From NCBI GenBank assembly GCA_033763975.1, contig JANRJM010000008.1, positions 62,001 to 126,000 of the forward strand: a stretch of 64,000 bases of DNA. The letters are read 5' to 3'. The notes beneath the pieces are model-generated. The model was given only the letters and a program-made list of their open reading frames with translations, did not search any database and was not told where the DNA came from. Positions 50,801-60,651 of this stretch are shown here, one piece after another (within the stretch, counting starts at the first letter, position 1; every line of letters starts with the position of its first letter). Origin of the DNA: Planctomycetota bacterium. Lineage in GTDB: Bacteria > Planctomycetota > Phycisphaerae > Phycisphaerales > UBA1924. The translations under genes were made by a program, and so were the position numbers.

Positions 50801-53800
50801 ATGACGCAACGGACCGTGAACGTGTGGGCGGGGATGGTTGTGGCGGGCGTGCTCGCGACGTCGGCGGCGGGCCAGGTGCGCGTCGCGCGCCTGTTCACCG
50901 ACCACGCGGTGCTGCAGCAGAAGACGTCGGCGCCGATCTGGGGCTGGGCGACGCCCGGCGAGACGGTGCGCGTGCGCACGCCCTGGAACGGCGAGGGCGC
51001 CGAGGCGGTGGCCGACGCGCGCGGGCGCTGGCAGGCGCGCCTCGACACGCCCGCGGCGGACGGCACGCCGTTCTCGATCACGGTGAGCGGGTCGTCGACC
51101 GTCACGATCTCCGACGTCGTGCTCGGCGAGGTGTGGGTGTGCTCCGGGCAGTCGAACATGGAGTGGCCCCTGTCGCGCAGCGAGGACGGCGACGCGGCGA
51201 TCGCGCAGGCGGACCACCCGCTGATCCGCGTGCTGCAGGTCGACAACCGCGTGGCGGCCCGGCCTCGCACCGATGTGGATTCGCAGCACGGGTGGCGGGC
51301 GTGCACGCCCGCGACGGCCGGCGGGGTGAGCGCGGTGGCGTACTACTTCGCGCGGGACGTGCAGAAGGCGCTGGGGGTGCCGGTGGGCATCATCCAGGCC
51401 GACTGGGGCGGGACGCCGGTGCAGGCGTGGACCAGCGGGGAGGTCATCGCGGGCTTCTCGGAGTACGCGCAGGATCTCCGCGTCGTCGAGGCGATGGACC
51501 CGGACCCCAACGTGCGGGCTGCTCGGATGGCGGCCTTCGGCTCGTCGTGGTGGGACCGGCTGGACACGCACCGGGCGGGCCCCGGCAAGGCGTGGGCGGC
51601 GGCGGACTTCGACGACGCCTCGTGGGACGACGTGCAACTGCCCGCCCTGTTCGCGGGCGCGCTCGCGTCGCACGACGGGGCAGCGTACTTCCGGCGCTCG
51701 TTCGACTGGGCCGGCGGCGCGGGCGAGGCGACCATCTCGCTGGGGCCGGTGGACGATCGCGATGACGTGTACGTCAACGGCGTGCACGTCGGGGGAATCC
51801 GCGAGGACGGGCGCTGGAACTCGGCGCGGCAGTACACCATCCCCGCGGGCGTGCTGCGCGCGGGTCGAAACGTAGTGGGCGTGCGCGTCGTCGACACCGC
51901 GGGCCCGGGGGGCTTCCACGGCACGCCCGACCAGATGCGCGTCGCGGCCGGCGGGACGGGCGTGTCCCTCGCGGGCGCGTGGAAGGCGCGCCGGGGCCCG
52001 GCGATGTCGGACCTGCCGCCGATCGGCCAGGGCGCGACGATCTCGCAGTCGACCGCGAGCACGCTGTTCAACGGGATGGTCCACCCGTTGATTCCGACCG
52101 CGATCGGCGGCTTCCTGTGGTATCAGGGCGAATCAAACCGCAACGACCCGGCGCTCTACGCGCGGGTGTTCCCCGCGATGATCGAGGACTGGCGCGGGCG
52201 CTGGGGGCGGGGCGACCTGCCGTTCTACTTCGTGCAGATCGCGCCGTTCGACTATCCGGGGGACCAGGGGCAGACGGCGCTGCTGCGCGAGGCGCAGGCG
52301 AGCGCGCTCGCCCTGCCCCACACCGGCATGGTCGTGACGCTCGACGTGGGCGACGAGCGCGACATCCACCCCATCAAGAAGCGTGAGGTCGGCGAGCGCC
52401 TGGCGCGCGTCGCGCTTGCCGACACGTACGGCGTGTCGGGCGTCGTCGCGCACGCGCCGCGCTTCAGCGGGGCGACGTTCGAGAGCGGCGCCGCCACGGT
52501 GCGCTTCGACCTGGGCCCTTCCGCGGGCGTGCGGATGGCCGAGGGGCCGTCGGGCGACTTTGCGCTGGCCGGCGCCGACCGCGTGTTCTGCGTCGCCGAG
52601 GCGCAGGTCATCGCGCCCGGCGAGGTGCGGGTGCGGAGCGCACGCGTGCCCGCGCCGGTGGCGGTGCGGTACGGGTTCGACACCTCGCCCGCGGGGACAC
52701 TGCGCAGCGCCGAGGGGCTGCCGGTCGCGCCGTTCCGGTCCGACGGGTGGGAGACGCCCCCCGAGGGCTGGGCGCCGGCAGAGGATTTGGGCGCCACGCC
52801 CTACCTCACGACCGAGGCGGGGTTCACGCCCCTGTTCGACGGCTCGACGCTCGACGGCTGGGTGAACGTGAACACGGCGCCGTCGACCTGGCGCGTGGAG
52901 CGCGGGATGATCCGCTGCAGCGGCGTGCCGACGGGCGTGCTGCGCACGACGACGATGTACGAGAACTTCGTGCTCGAGCTCGAGTGGCGCCACCTGCGGG
53001 CGCAGGGCAACGCGGGGCTCTTCGTGTGGTCCGACGCGCTGACGGCGCGGGGCGTGCCCTTCACGCGGAGCGTGGAGGTGCAGGTGATGACGGGCTCCGA
53101 GGGAGAGTGGTGGACGAGCGACGGGGACATCTTTCCCATCCACGGCGCGACGATGACGCCGCTGACGCCGCGGCCCAAGGGGGGCAACCGCGCGTTCCCG
53201 ACGGAGAAGCGGATGCGCCCCTCGCCGCAGTGGAACCACTATCGCGTGGAGTGCGTGAACGGCGAGATCTCGCTCGCGGTGAACGGGAAGGTCGTGACGC
53301 GGGGGAAGGACATCTCGCCGCGCAAGGGGTTCATCTGCCTGGAGTCGGAGGGCACGCCGATCGACTTCCGGAACATCCGGATCAAGGAACTGCCGCCCGC
53401 GAGCAAGCCGCTCGCGCCGGAGATGGTCGCGGACGCGAGCGAGGGGTTCGTGCCGCTGTACAACGGCGTGGACTTCAGCGGGTGGAAGTTCGAGCCCGTG
53501 CACGAGGGGCACTTCACGGCGCGTGACTGGACGATCGCCTACGACGGGCGCGGGGCGGACCTGTGGTCGGCGCGGGCGTACCGCGACTTTGTGCTCATCG
53601 CCGATTGGCGGTGGTCGGGGCCGCCCGCCGACACGCTCCGCCCGGTGATCCTGCCGAGCGGCGAGGAGCAGAAGGACGCCGACGGCAAGAGCGTGATGGA
53701 GACCGTGAAGGACGCGGGCGACAGCGGCATCTACCTGCGCGGGTCGTCGAAGAGCCAGGTGAACATGTGGTGCTGGGGCATCGGGTCGGGCGAGGTGTAC

Positions 53801-54058
53801 GGGTACCGCACCGACGCGTCGCTGCCCGCGGACGTCCGCGCGGGCGTCACGCCCCGCCGGAAGGCCGACCGCCCGATCGGCGAGTGGAACCGCTTCGTCA
53901 TCACCATGAAGGGCGACCGGCTGACGGTGGTGCTCAACGGCGAGACGGTGATCGAGAACGCGCTGCTGCCGGGCGTGGCGCGCGAGGGGCCGATCGCGCT
54001 GCAGTCGCACGGCTCGCCGATCGAGTTCGCGAACATCCTGATCAAGGAGCTGGAATGA
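50801..54058 (+). CDS. Sialate O-acetylesterase-like domain fused to two DUF1080 domains
   Basis: A 1085-residue exported protein (signal [18 protein letters not shown]). Residues 20-660 are a SASA/SIAE-type SGNH esterase: catalytic Ser in [13 protein letters not shown] near 115, [18 protein letters not shown] near 440, and the late [15 protein letters not shown] that supplies Asp and His. An embedded beta domain ([13 protein letters not shown]..., [15 protein letters not shown]) is normal for the family. Then come two tandem DUF1080 (LamG-like) domains beginning [13 protein letters not shown] near 676 and [17 protein letters not shown] near 885. It would deacetylate and bind acetylated polysaccharides outside the cytoplasm. 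The gene overlaps the next one by 4 bp. Confidence 0.9.
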   Translation: MTQRTVNVWAGMVVAGVLATSAAGQVRVARLFTDHAVLQQKTSAPIWGWATPGETVRVRTPWNGEGAEAVADARGRWQARLDTPAADGTPFSITVSGSSTVTISDVVLGEVWVCSGQSNMEWPLSRSEDGDAAIAQADHPLIRVLQVDNRVAARPRTDVDSQHGWRACTPATAGGVSAVAYYFARDVQKALGVPVGIIQADWGGTPVQAWTSGEVIAGFSEYAQDLRVVEAMDPDPNVRAARMAAFGSSWWDRLDTHRAGPGKAWAAADFDDASWDDVQLPALFAGALASHDGAAYFRRSFDWAGGAGEATISLGPVDDRDDVYVNGVHVGGIREDGRWNSARQYTIPAGVLRAGRNVVGVRVVDTAGPGGFHGTPDQMRVAAGGTGVSLAGAWKARRGPAMSDLPPIGQGATISQSTASTLFNGMVHPLIPTAIGGFLWYQGESNRNDPALYARVFPAMIEDWRGRWGRGDLPFYFVQIAPFDYPGDQGQTALLREAQASALALPHTGMVVTLDVGDERDIHPIKKREVGERLARVALADTYGVSGVVAHAPRFSGATFESGAATVRFDLGPSAGVRMAEGPSGDFALAGADRVFCVAEAQVIAPGEVRVRSARVPAPVAVRYGFDTSPAGTLRSAEGLPVAPFRSDGWETPPEGWAPAEDLGATPYLTTEAGFTPLFDGSTLDGWVNVNTAPSTWRVERGMIRCSGVPTGVLRTTTMYENFVLELEWRHLRAQGNAGLFVWSDALTARGVPFTRSVEVQVMTGSEGEWWTSDGDIFPIHGATMTPLTPRPKGGNRAFPTEKRMRPSPQWNHYRVECVNGEISLAVNGKVVTRGKDISPRKGFICLESEGTPIDFRNIRIKELPPASKPLAPEMVADASEGFVPLYNGVDFSGWKFEPVHEGHFTARDWTIAYDGRGADLWSARAYRDFVLIADWRWSGPPADTLRPVILPSGEEQKDADGKSVMETVKDAGDSGIYLRGSSKSQVNMWCWGIGSGEVYGYRTDASLPADVRAGVTPRRKADRPIGEWNRFVITMKGDRLTVVLNGETVIENALLPGVAREGPIALQSHGSPIEFANILIKELE

Positions 54059-55083
54059 CCGTGCCGCACGTCCCCTCTCACATCACCCCCGCCCCGTCAT
54101 CGGACGCGCGGGCGGAACAGCCCTCGCGCCGCGCCTTCCTGGGGGGCGTGCTCGCGACCGGGGCCGGCCTGGTCGCGGCGCGTGCCGTGGCGTGCGCGGC
54201 CCAACCCGCGGAAGGTTCCAAGCCGATGACGCACGCCGCGCAGCCGGGGCCCTGGTTCACCATCTCGCTCGCCGAATGGTCGCTGCACCGTGCGCTCTAC
54301 GCGGGCACGATGACGAACCTCGACTTCCCGCGCATCGCGAAGGAGCAGTACTCGATCACGCAGGTCGAGTACGTCAACGCGTTCTTCAAGGACAAGGCCC
54401 GGGACGACGCGTACCTCAAGGACCTGCGGTCGCGCTGCGACTCGCTGGGCGTGACCAGCCTGCTCATCATGTGCGACGGCGAGGGCGCGCTGGGCGACCC
54501 GGACGACGCGAAGCGCACCACCGCCGTCACGAACCACCACAAGTGGGCGTACGCGGCGAAGTCGCTCGGGTGCCACTCCATCCGCGTCAACGCCCAGAGC
54601 GAGGGAACGCCCGAGGAGCAGGAGAAGCTCGCGGCCGACGGCCTGCGCCGCCTCACCGAGCACTGCGCCACGCTGGGCATCAACTGCATCGTCGAGAACC
54701 ACGGGGGGCTCTCGAGCCACGGCGACTGGCTCGCGCGCGTGATGAATCGCGTGGGGCACCCTCGCTGCGGCACGCTGCCCGACTTCGGCAACTTCTACGA
54801 GTACGACCGCTACCAAGGCGTCACCGACATGATGCCCTTCGCCAAGGGCGTCTCCGCCAAGTCGCACGAGTTCGACGCGCAGGGCAACGAGGTCCGCACC
54901 GACTACGTGCGCATGCTCGGCATCGTGAAGGCGGCGGGGTATCGCGGCGCCATCGGCGTGGAGTACGAGGGCGATAAGCACTCCGAGGCCGACGGGATCC
55001 GGCTCACCAAGGCGCTGCTCGAGCGCCTGCGCGTCGCGCCACCCGCCGCGGACGAACCCAAGGCGACGCCCGCGGGCGTATAG
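54055..55083 (+). CDS. Tat-exported sugar phosphate isomerase/epimerase-like TIM barrel
   Basis: A 342-residue protein with a twin-arginine signal ([20 protein letters not shown]). The rest is a xylose-isomerase-like TIM barrel: [97 protein letters not shown]. Glu and His residues at strand ends are as in metal-dependent members. Adjacency to DUF1080 domains is a common planctomycete theme, where these partners act on oxidised (3-keto) sugars. Start overlaps the upstream stop (ATGA). Substrate unproven. Confidence 0.85.
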   Translation: MTVPHVPSHITPAPSSDARAEQPSRRAFLGGVLATGAGLVAARAVACAAQPAEGSKPMTHAAQPGPWFTISLAEWSLHRALYAGTMTNLDFPRIAKEQYSITQVEYVNAFFKDKARDDAYLKDLRSRCDSLGVTSLLIMCDGEGALGDPDDAKRTTAVTNHHKWAYAAKSLGCHSIRVNAQSEGTPEEQEKLAADGLRRLTEHCATLGINCIVENHGGLSSHGDWLARVMNRVGHPRCGTLPDFGNFYEYDRYQGVTDMMPFAKGVSAKSHEFDAQGNEVRTDYVRMLGIVKAAGYRGAIGVEYEGDKHSEADGIRLTKALLERLRVAPPAADEPKATPAGV

Positions 55084-55093
55084 GGCCGGCGGC

Positions 55094-56173
55094 CTATCGC
55101 CGCGACGGGGGCGCAGCGTCCGGCGCGGGGCCGCTCCATCGCAGGGCGCGGCGCGGGTCGATCACGCGCGTGACGCCGCCCTCGACGATCACGCACGCCC
55201 GCCCGCCGCACGCGCGGAGCAAGGGCGGCACATCGTCGGCGGGCACCAGGCACGCGGCGGTGGCGATCGCGTCGGCGATTTCACCCCGCGGGGCAACGAC
55301 GGTCGCCTGCGCACGGCGCGTGCTGCCCAGCCCCGTGCGCGGGTCCACGATGTGCGCGTAGCGCACGCGCCCGATCTCGACAAACTGCTCGGCATCGCCC
55401 GACGTCGACACGGCCGCGTTGGCGAGCACGAGCGTGCCCACAGCGGGCGCGTCCGGCGTTGCTCGCTCGCCCCGGATCTCGATGTGCCAGCCGTCACGCC
55501 CCGGCGGGGGCGAGCCCGCGACGACATCGCCGGCGAGCGAGACCAAGCAGCGCCCGTGCCCGCGCTCGCGCAGCACCTCGACCGCGCGCTGCGCGGCGTA
55601 TCCCTTGGCGATGCCCCCGAAGTCCAGGCCCATGCCGGCACGGGTAAGCATGACCGGCCCGGACTCGCCCGCGGGGAGCCGGACGGCGTGCCGATCTACC
55701 AGCGCGCGGGCGGCGTCGAGCTGGTCATGGTCGGGCAGTCGGCCATCACGGCGCGACGCACGCCACAATCGCACGAACGGCGCGACGGTCACGTCGAACG
55801 CGCCCGACGAGGCGTCGGAGACGATCGCGCCCACGCGGACGAGGTGGATGAGGTCCGCGGGCGAATCGACCGCGTGCCGCCCCGATGCCTCGCCTAGGCG
55901 CGTCACCACGCTGTCGCGCCGGTAGTCGCTGAGGATGGCGTCGAGGCGTGCGATCTCGGCGAAGGCGTCCTGCGCCGCCGCCTCGGCCGCGGACGCGTTG
56001 GGCGCGTAGAGCACGATGCGGGCCGGCACGCCCATCGAGACGCGCGCGAACTCGTGGCGCTCGAGCCGTCCCGCGCACGCGGGGAGCACCGCGAGCAGAA
56101 GAAGCACGCACACGAGCAGCCCGCGCACGCGCGGCGCGGATCGGCCCGGCGCCGGCCGCGCCGGCGGGCTCAC
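55094..56173 (-). CDS. apbE: ApbE-type FMN transferase, lipoprotein
   Basis: ApbE attaches FMN covalently to threonine in target proteins such as Rnf and Nqr subunits, and works in the periplasm. The 359-residue sequence has a lipoprotein signal (LLVCVLLLLAVLPACAG), FARVSMGVPARIVLYA, DAILSDYRRDSVVTRL, SSGAFDVTVAPFVRLWR, LDFGGIAKGYAAQRAVEVLRERG, CLVSLAGDVVAGSPPPGRDGWHIEI and AVSTSGDAEQFVEIGRVRYAHIVDPRTGLGS. The GTG start overlaps the astD stop by 4 bp, which places it in the ast-like operon. No Rnf/Nqr gene is in the window. Confidence 0.92.
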   Translation of the reverse strand: MSPPARPAPGRSAPRVRGLLVCVLLLLAVLPACAGRLERHEFARVSMGVPARIVLYAPNASAAEAAAQDAFAEIARLDAILSDYRRDSVVTRLGEASGRHAVDSPADLIHLVRVGAIVSDASSGAFDVTVAPFVRLWRASRRDGRLPDHDQLDAARALVDRHAVRLPAGESGPVMLTRAGMGLDFGGIAKGYAAQRAVEVLRERGHGRCLVSLAGDVVAGSPPPGRDGWHIEIRGERATPDAPAVGTLVLANAAVSTSGDAEQFVEIGRVRYAHIVDPRTGLGSTRRAQATVVAPRGEIADAIATAACLVPADDVPPLLRACGGRACVIVEGGVTRVIDPRRALRWSGPAPDAAPPSRR

Positions 56174-57738
56174 GCGTCGGCTTCCAGCCAGGCGGGGTCG
56201 AACATCATGCCCGGGGGCGGCGCGAGCGGGGCGTCGTCGTCGAGCCCGGCGACCGGGTACGCGCAGTAGTCGAGCGCGAACGCGCCGGCGGGGCGGTGAT
56301 TACCGGATAGGCCCAGCCCGCCGAAGGGCAGCTTGGAACTCGCGCCCGCGGTGCCCGTGTTCCAGTTGACGCAGCCGGCGCGCACGCGCTCGCGGAAGCG
56401 TGCCGCGGCGTCGGGGCGGCGCGTGAAGATCGACGCGGCGAGCCCGAAGTCGGTCGCGTTGGCCTGCTCGATCGCCTCGTCCTCGGTCTGGACGACGCAC
56501 ACGCGCAGGAACGGGCCGAACACCTCGACATCGGACCCCGGCGAACGGATCTTCCCGTCGGGGGCCGTCGCGCCGTCGCGCTCGAAGCGTTCGACGCGCA
56601 TGACGCCCGGTGACAGGAAGAACCCGCCGGCGTCGCTCTCGACGGGGCGGGGCTCGACGAGCAGCGACCCGCCCGCGCGGGTCAGGTCCGCGACCTGGCG
56701 CAGCACGTGGTCGCGCGATTCGCGCGAGATGAGCGGGCCGATGAAGACCGGGTGTGACGCCCCGGGGTCGCCGATGATGAGGCGCGACGCACCCCGGCAG
56801 ATGGCGGGGATGAGGCGGTCCGCCGCGCCCCGCTGCACGATCACGCGGCGCGCGCACGTGCAGCGCTGCCCGGCGGAGATGAACGCGGACCGCACGATCT
56901 CGGACGCGGCCCGGGCAAGGTCGGCGTCGTCGAGGACGACGACCGCGTTGTTGCCGCCCATCTCGAGCGCGAGGATGCGCCCCGGGCGGTCAAGGTTCGC
57001 CTGCATGATGCGCCGGCCGACGGGCCACGACCCGGTGAAGAGCACGCCGTCGATGTGCTCGTGCGCCACGATGCGCGACGCGACGTCGGCGCCGCCCTGC
57101 ACGAGGTTGAGCACGCCCCGGGGCGCGCCGGCCTCGCAGAGCGCGGCGTGGAGCAGCGTCGCGAGCATCTGCCCCACGAGCGGGGCCTTGTCGGAGGGCT
57201 TGAACACCACCGTGTTGCCCATGAGCAGCGCGGGCACGATGTGCCCGTTGGGCAGGTGCGCGGGAAAGTTGAACGGCCCCACCACCGCCATCACGCCGTG
57301 CGGGCGGAACCAGCATCGCCCGACGCGCCCCGGGGCGAGCGCGAGCTCAAACCCGCGGACGCGCGCCAGCCCCGCGTGCGCCGAGTCGTCGAGCGTGATG
57401 TCCACCTTCTGCGCGATGAGCTGCGCCTCGGCCTTCGCGTCCCACGCAACCTTGCCGACCTCGTCGCGGATGGCGTCGGCCAGCGCGGCCTCGTGCTCGC
57501 GCGCCAGCGCGCCGAACCGGCGCAGCACGCCCGCGCGGCGCTCGTGCGTCCAGGCGCTCCATTCGGCGAACGCCCCGCGCGCCGATTCCACCGCGCGATC
57601 GACGTGCGCCACGCTGCTCGACCCGCGCCACACCGCCTCGTGCGGGCGGGCGGGGTTGCACGACGTCAGCCCGTCCGGCGGGTGCTCGATCCACGCCCCG
57701 CCGAGCAGGTCGGCCGGCTGGTGCCACGCGATCGTCAC
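56170..57738 (-). CDS. astD: Succinylglutamate-semialdehyde dehydrogenase-like
   Basis: Aldehyde dehydrogenase, probably oxidising N-succinylglutamate semialdehyde to N-succinylglutamate (arginine succinyltransferase pathway). 522 residues. VMAVVGPFNFPAHLPNGHIVPALLMGNTVVFKPSDKAPLVGQ is a strong AstD signature; VLFTGSWPVGRRI, general-base Glu in ALEMGGNNAVVVLDDADLA, and catalytic Cys in ISAGQRCTCARRVIV follow. It overlaps astA upstream and apbE downstream by 4 bp each, showing tight coupling. Confidence 0.9.
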   Translation of the reverse strand: MTIAWHQPADLLGGAWIEHPPDGLTSCNPARPHEAVWRGSSSVAHVDRAVESARGAFAEWSAWTHERRAGVLRRFGALAREHEAALADAIRDEVGKVAWDAKAEAQLIAQKVDITLDDSAHAGLARVRGFELALAPGRVGRCWFRPHGVMAVVGPFNFPAHLPNGHIVPALLMGNTVVFKPSDKAPLVGQMLATLLHAALCEAGAPRGVLNLVQGGADVASRIVAHEHIDGVLFTGSWPVGRRIMQANLDRPGRILALEMGGNNAVVVLDDADLARAASEIVRSAFISAGQRCTCARRVIVQRGAADRLIPAICRGASRLIIGDPGASHPVFIGPLISRESRDHVLRQVADLTRAGGSLLVEPRPVESDAGGFFLSPGVMRVERFERDGATAPDGKIRSPGSDVEVFGPFLRVCVVQTEDEAIEQANATDFGLAASIFTRRPDAAARFRERVRAGCVNWNTGTAGASSKLPFGGLGLSGNHRPAGAFALDYCAYPVAGLDDDAPLAPPPGMMFDPAWLEADA

Positions 57739-58967
57739 GCCCGCGTCCTCGCGCCGGGCCTCGCGGTGCGCCCCGCGCGTGCGGTCGACGCCTTCGCGCG
57801 CGTCGCCTTCGCGCGGGCGGGTCGCACGGGCGTCTGCGCGCCCGCGCCCTCGTGCGGGAGTTCGTCGGGCACGATGCCCTTGAGGGGCGTCACGCCGATC
57901 TCGGCGCCCGCCTTCACGCGGAGCAGGTCCATCGCCTCGGCGCTCAGGCGCACGCCGTCGTCGGTGAGTTCGACCCAGTCTTCGGTGCAGCGGAACTCGC
58001 CGTCCTTGTCGAGGCTGCTCACGATCCCGCGGGCGGTGCGTCGCGGGGCGTCGGCGGCCTTGCCGGCCGTCAGGCGGCGCGTCTCACGCACGAGCGGGAT
58101 GTCATCGGTCGGCGCGTCGAGGTGCGGCCCGCCGTCGAACGGATCGACGAACCCGCGGTTGCGGAACCCCAGGCTCTCGAGCAGCCGCAGCGCCGGCAGC
58201 GTGTCGCGCCCGACGACGCCGATCTGGTTCTGCACTTCCAGCGGGAACAGCGACAGGTAGATCTCCTCTTTCGGCAGCAGATCGGAGATGAACCCCCGGT
58301 TGTGCTGGCAGAACCGGTCGGCCTCGCCGAAGCGCACCGGGATGAACTTGCGCCCGAAGTGGTCCCAGAAGACGTTGTCGCCCTCTTCGGACACCGGGCC
58401 CATCATCTCGGCCAGCACGCGGTCGGCGAACGCGGCCCGATGCAGGGCCATCCAGTGGAAGCGTGCGAACGACAGCAGGCGGCCCGGGCGCGCGGGGTGC
58501 CCGCGATAGGACGGCTGGATGATGAGCCCGCCGATCTCGGTGGGGCCGGATTCATCGCCGTACAACTGCCCGACCTTGTGCGTGCTGCCCCAGCCGAGGC
58601 GCTCGGAGCGGAAGGCCTTCTCGGAGATTTTGAACGTCCAGTTCGGGTTGCCCGGGCCGCCCTGGTGGGCGCGCACCTGCGACGTGCCGATCACGCCCCG
58701 CGTGTGCGTGTCCTCGATCGTGAGCATGAACAGCTCGGAGTCGTCGCCCGCATCGGCCCAGCCGGCGCCCGAACGGTGCGAGCGCCGACGCCGCCCGTGG
58801 GCGGCTTCCACCGGCACGCCGGCGGCCTTGCGGAAACACCGCGTCGACTGCTCGATCTTCGCCTGGATGATCGGCTCGTTCGGCGGCAGGTTGACGAAAT
58901 ACACCATCTTCGCCAGTTTCACCAGCGTCGAAACGTCGTCTGGCTTCGATCGACGGACGAGGAACAT
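57735..58967 (-). CDS. astA: Arginine/ornithine N-succinyltransferase-like
   Basis: Transfers succinyl from succinyl-CoA to the alpha-amino group of arginine or ornithine, first step of the AST pathway. From the ATG at 58967 it has 410 residues against about 340 in E. coli. Family marks: MFLVRRSKPDDVSTLVKLA, SLPPNE-like NLPPNEPIIQAKIEQS, GGLIIQPSYRGHPARPGRLLSFARFHWMALHR, VLAEMMGPVSEEGDNVFWDHFGRKFIPVRFGEAD and GFRNRGFVDPFDGGPHLDAP. Extra length comes from an Arg/Ser insert near residue 50 and a basic Ala/Arg/Thr tail. The longer open frame upstream is a shadow of the aminotransferase gene. Confidence 0.88.
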   Translation of the reverse strand: MFLVRRSKPDDVSTLVKLAKMVYFVNLPPNEPIIQAKIEQSTRCFRKAAGVPVEAAHGRRRRSHRSGAGWADAGDDSELFMLTIEDTHTRGVIGTSQVRAHQGGPGNPNWTFKISEKAFRSERLGWGSTHKVGQLYGDESGPTEIGGLIIQPSYRGHPARPGRLLSFARFHWMALHRAAFADRVLAEMMGPVSEEGDNVFWDHFGRKFIPVRFGEADRFCQHNRGFISDLLPKEEIYLSLFPLEVQNQIGVVGRDTLPALRLLESLGFRNRGFVDPFDGGPHLDAPTDDIPLVRETRRLTAGKAADAPRRTARGIVSSLDKDGEFRCTEDWVELTDDGVRLSAEAMDLLRVKAGAEIGVTPLKGIVPDELPHEGAGAQTPVRPARAKATRAKASTARAGRTARPGARTRA

Positions 58968-59083
58968 GCGCCCCCACTGGTTCGTGTTTTGTGCGGGAAC
59001 ACCCAAGAACTCGGGACCGCGCCCGCCGAGCCATCCTAGCAACCGGTGCCGCCACGGAACCCGAGGGGTCCGGACGCTTTCGC

Positions 59084-60550
59084 CTACACCGCCACCTTCG
59101 CCAAGCCGCGCTCGAGGCAGCCGAAGACGCGGGACCAGTGCTCCTCGCGCATGACGGGGAGCGGCGGGAGCATGCGCAGGTGGTACGGGCCGTGCCCGCA
59201 GTAGAACAGGATGAGCCCCTCGTCGAAGCACGCGCGGCAGGCGGCGTTGATCCTGGCCTTGTCGCCCCCGAAGGGCGTGAGGCGCATCATGCCGCCCGTG
59301 CCGCCGGCGAGCGCGTCGCCCCCGCCGCCCAGCGCGGGGACGGGCGGGAACCATTCGGGGCGTCGCGCGATGAGCTCGCGCGAGAGGCGGCGGAAGGTGT
59401 CGTGGTGGCGCGCGAACTCGCCTGAGTCGCCGTAGAACGGGCCGTCGCGCAGGCGTTCCAGAACGCGCGTGCCGACGCGGAACGAGACACCCTCGCCGGT
59501 GAACGTGCCCGAGAGCAGCCCGGCCTTGGGGTTGAACTCCTCGGTGAAGAGCGTCGCGCACGCCTGCGTCATCTTGCCGACGCAGAAGACGTCGACGTAC
59601 TCGCCCAGGTCGAAGAGCTCGTACGCGAACATCCGGGGCGTGCGTCCGAAGGTCTGGATCTCGTCGTCCCAGATGGGCACCTGGTGGGCGCGGCAGACGT
59701 CCATGAGCGCCTTGAAGAAGTCGCGATTCCCCACGTTGAACCCGCCCTCGCCCTGCACGAGCTCAAAGATGAAGCACGCGTGCTGCCCGGGGTAGCGGTG
59801 CAGGTACTGCTCCAGGTGCTTCACGCTCATGTCGATGAACCGCGTGGCGCCCATGCGCTCGGCGGCGACGGCGTCGTAGAAGGGCATGTAGTCCACGAGC
59901 GTGCTGAGCGGGAGGCCCTGGCGATAGTCCGGCGTGTCGCCGATCTGCGCCATCGTGATCGACCGCCCCATGAAGCAGTCCTGGAACGCCAGGACGCGCG
60001 GGGCCCCTCCGCGCTTCTGCATGCACACCTTCAGAGCGTTCTCGTTCGCCATCGCGCCGCTCGTGGCGAGGTACGAGTACTTCAGGCGGCTGGCGCGCTT
60101 CGCGAGCGAGAGCAGCGTCTGCGCGAACGTGAACGCCTCGGCGTTCGACAGGAGATTGCCGTGCTTCACGACGTCGTCGAGCCCGGCGGCGAGGGCCTGC
60201 CCGACGAGGTCGGCGTCGGAATGCCCGAAGAAGTGCACGCCGATGCCGCAGATCATGTCCCACTTCACCGACCCGTCGGCGAGTTCGACCAGCGGGCCGT
60301 TGCCGAGCCCGGAGCCGACGCAGGGGTAGAGCAGCGCGCGTCCGCGGACGTCGGCCGCGGTCTGGAGCAGCTCGTCGTACGACTGGCGCAGGCCAGGGTT
60401 GGGCGGGCGTTCGCCGGTGAGCAAGGCCGACTGCCGGCGCACCTCGGCGACGATCGCGTCGATCGCCGCACGCACCGCGGAGCTGTGGCGCAGTTGCGAT
60501 GCCTGCGTGGTGGAAGCGGGCGGGGCGGCGTGGGCGGCGGGGGCGTGCAT
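59084..60550 (-). CDS. Class III aminotransferase (AstC/ArgD-like position)
   Basis: A 488-residue PLP aminotransferase. GLGNGPLVELADGSVKWDMICGIGVHFFGHSDADLV, YLATSGAMANENALKVCMQKR, CFIFELVQGEGGFNVGNRDFF, IWDDEIQTFGRTPRMFAYELF (PLP-contacting Asp) and the Schiff-base Lys in CVGKMTQACATLF are visible. It is more distant from E. coli AstC/ArgD than usual, but its place before astA and astD suggests it transaminates N-succinylornithine. The ATG at 60550 has GGAG 6 nt upstream; a longer frame from 60595 is less likely. 117 bp separate it from astA. Confidence 0.85.
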   Translation of the reverse strand: MHAPAAHAAPPASTTQASQLRHSSAVRAAIDAIVAEVRRQSALLTGERPPNPGLRQSYDELLQTAADVRGRALLYPCVGSGLGNGPLVELADGSVKWDMICGIGVHFFGHSDADLVGQALAAGLDDVVKHGNLLSNAEAFTFAQTLLSLAKRASRLKYSYLATSGAMANENALKVCMQKRGGAPRVLAFQDCFMGRSITMAQIGDTPDYRQGLPLSTLVDYMPFYDAVAAERMGATRFIDMSVKHLEQYLHRYPGQHACFIFELVQGEGGFNVGNRDFFKALMDVCRAHQVPIWDDEIQTFGRTPRMFAYELFDLGEYVDVFCVGKMTQACATLFTEEFNPKAGLLSGTFTGEGVSFRVGTRVLERLRDGPFYGDSGEFARHHDTFRRLSRELIARRPEWFPPVPALGGGGDALAGGTGGMMRLTPFGGDKARINAACRACFDEGLILFYCGHGPYHLRMLPPLPVMREEHWSRVFGCLERGLAKVAV

Positions 60551-60651
60551 GCGGAACTCCGGAATGGTCCGTTCTCTATCGGCACGGACGAGCAAACGCT
60601 ACGCCGATTCCAGCCGCCGCTGCGGGAGCGCCCGACGGGCCCCGACGCGCT

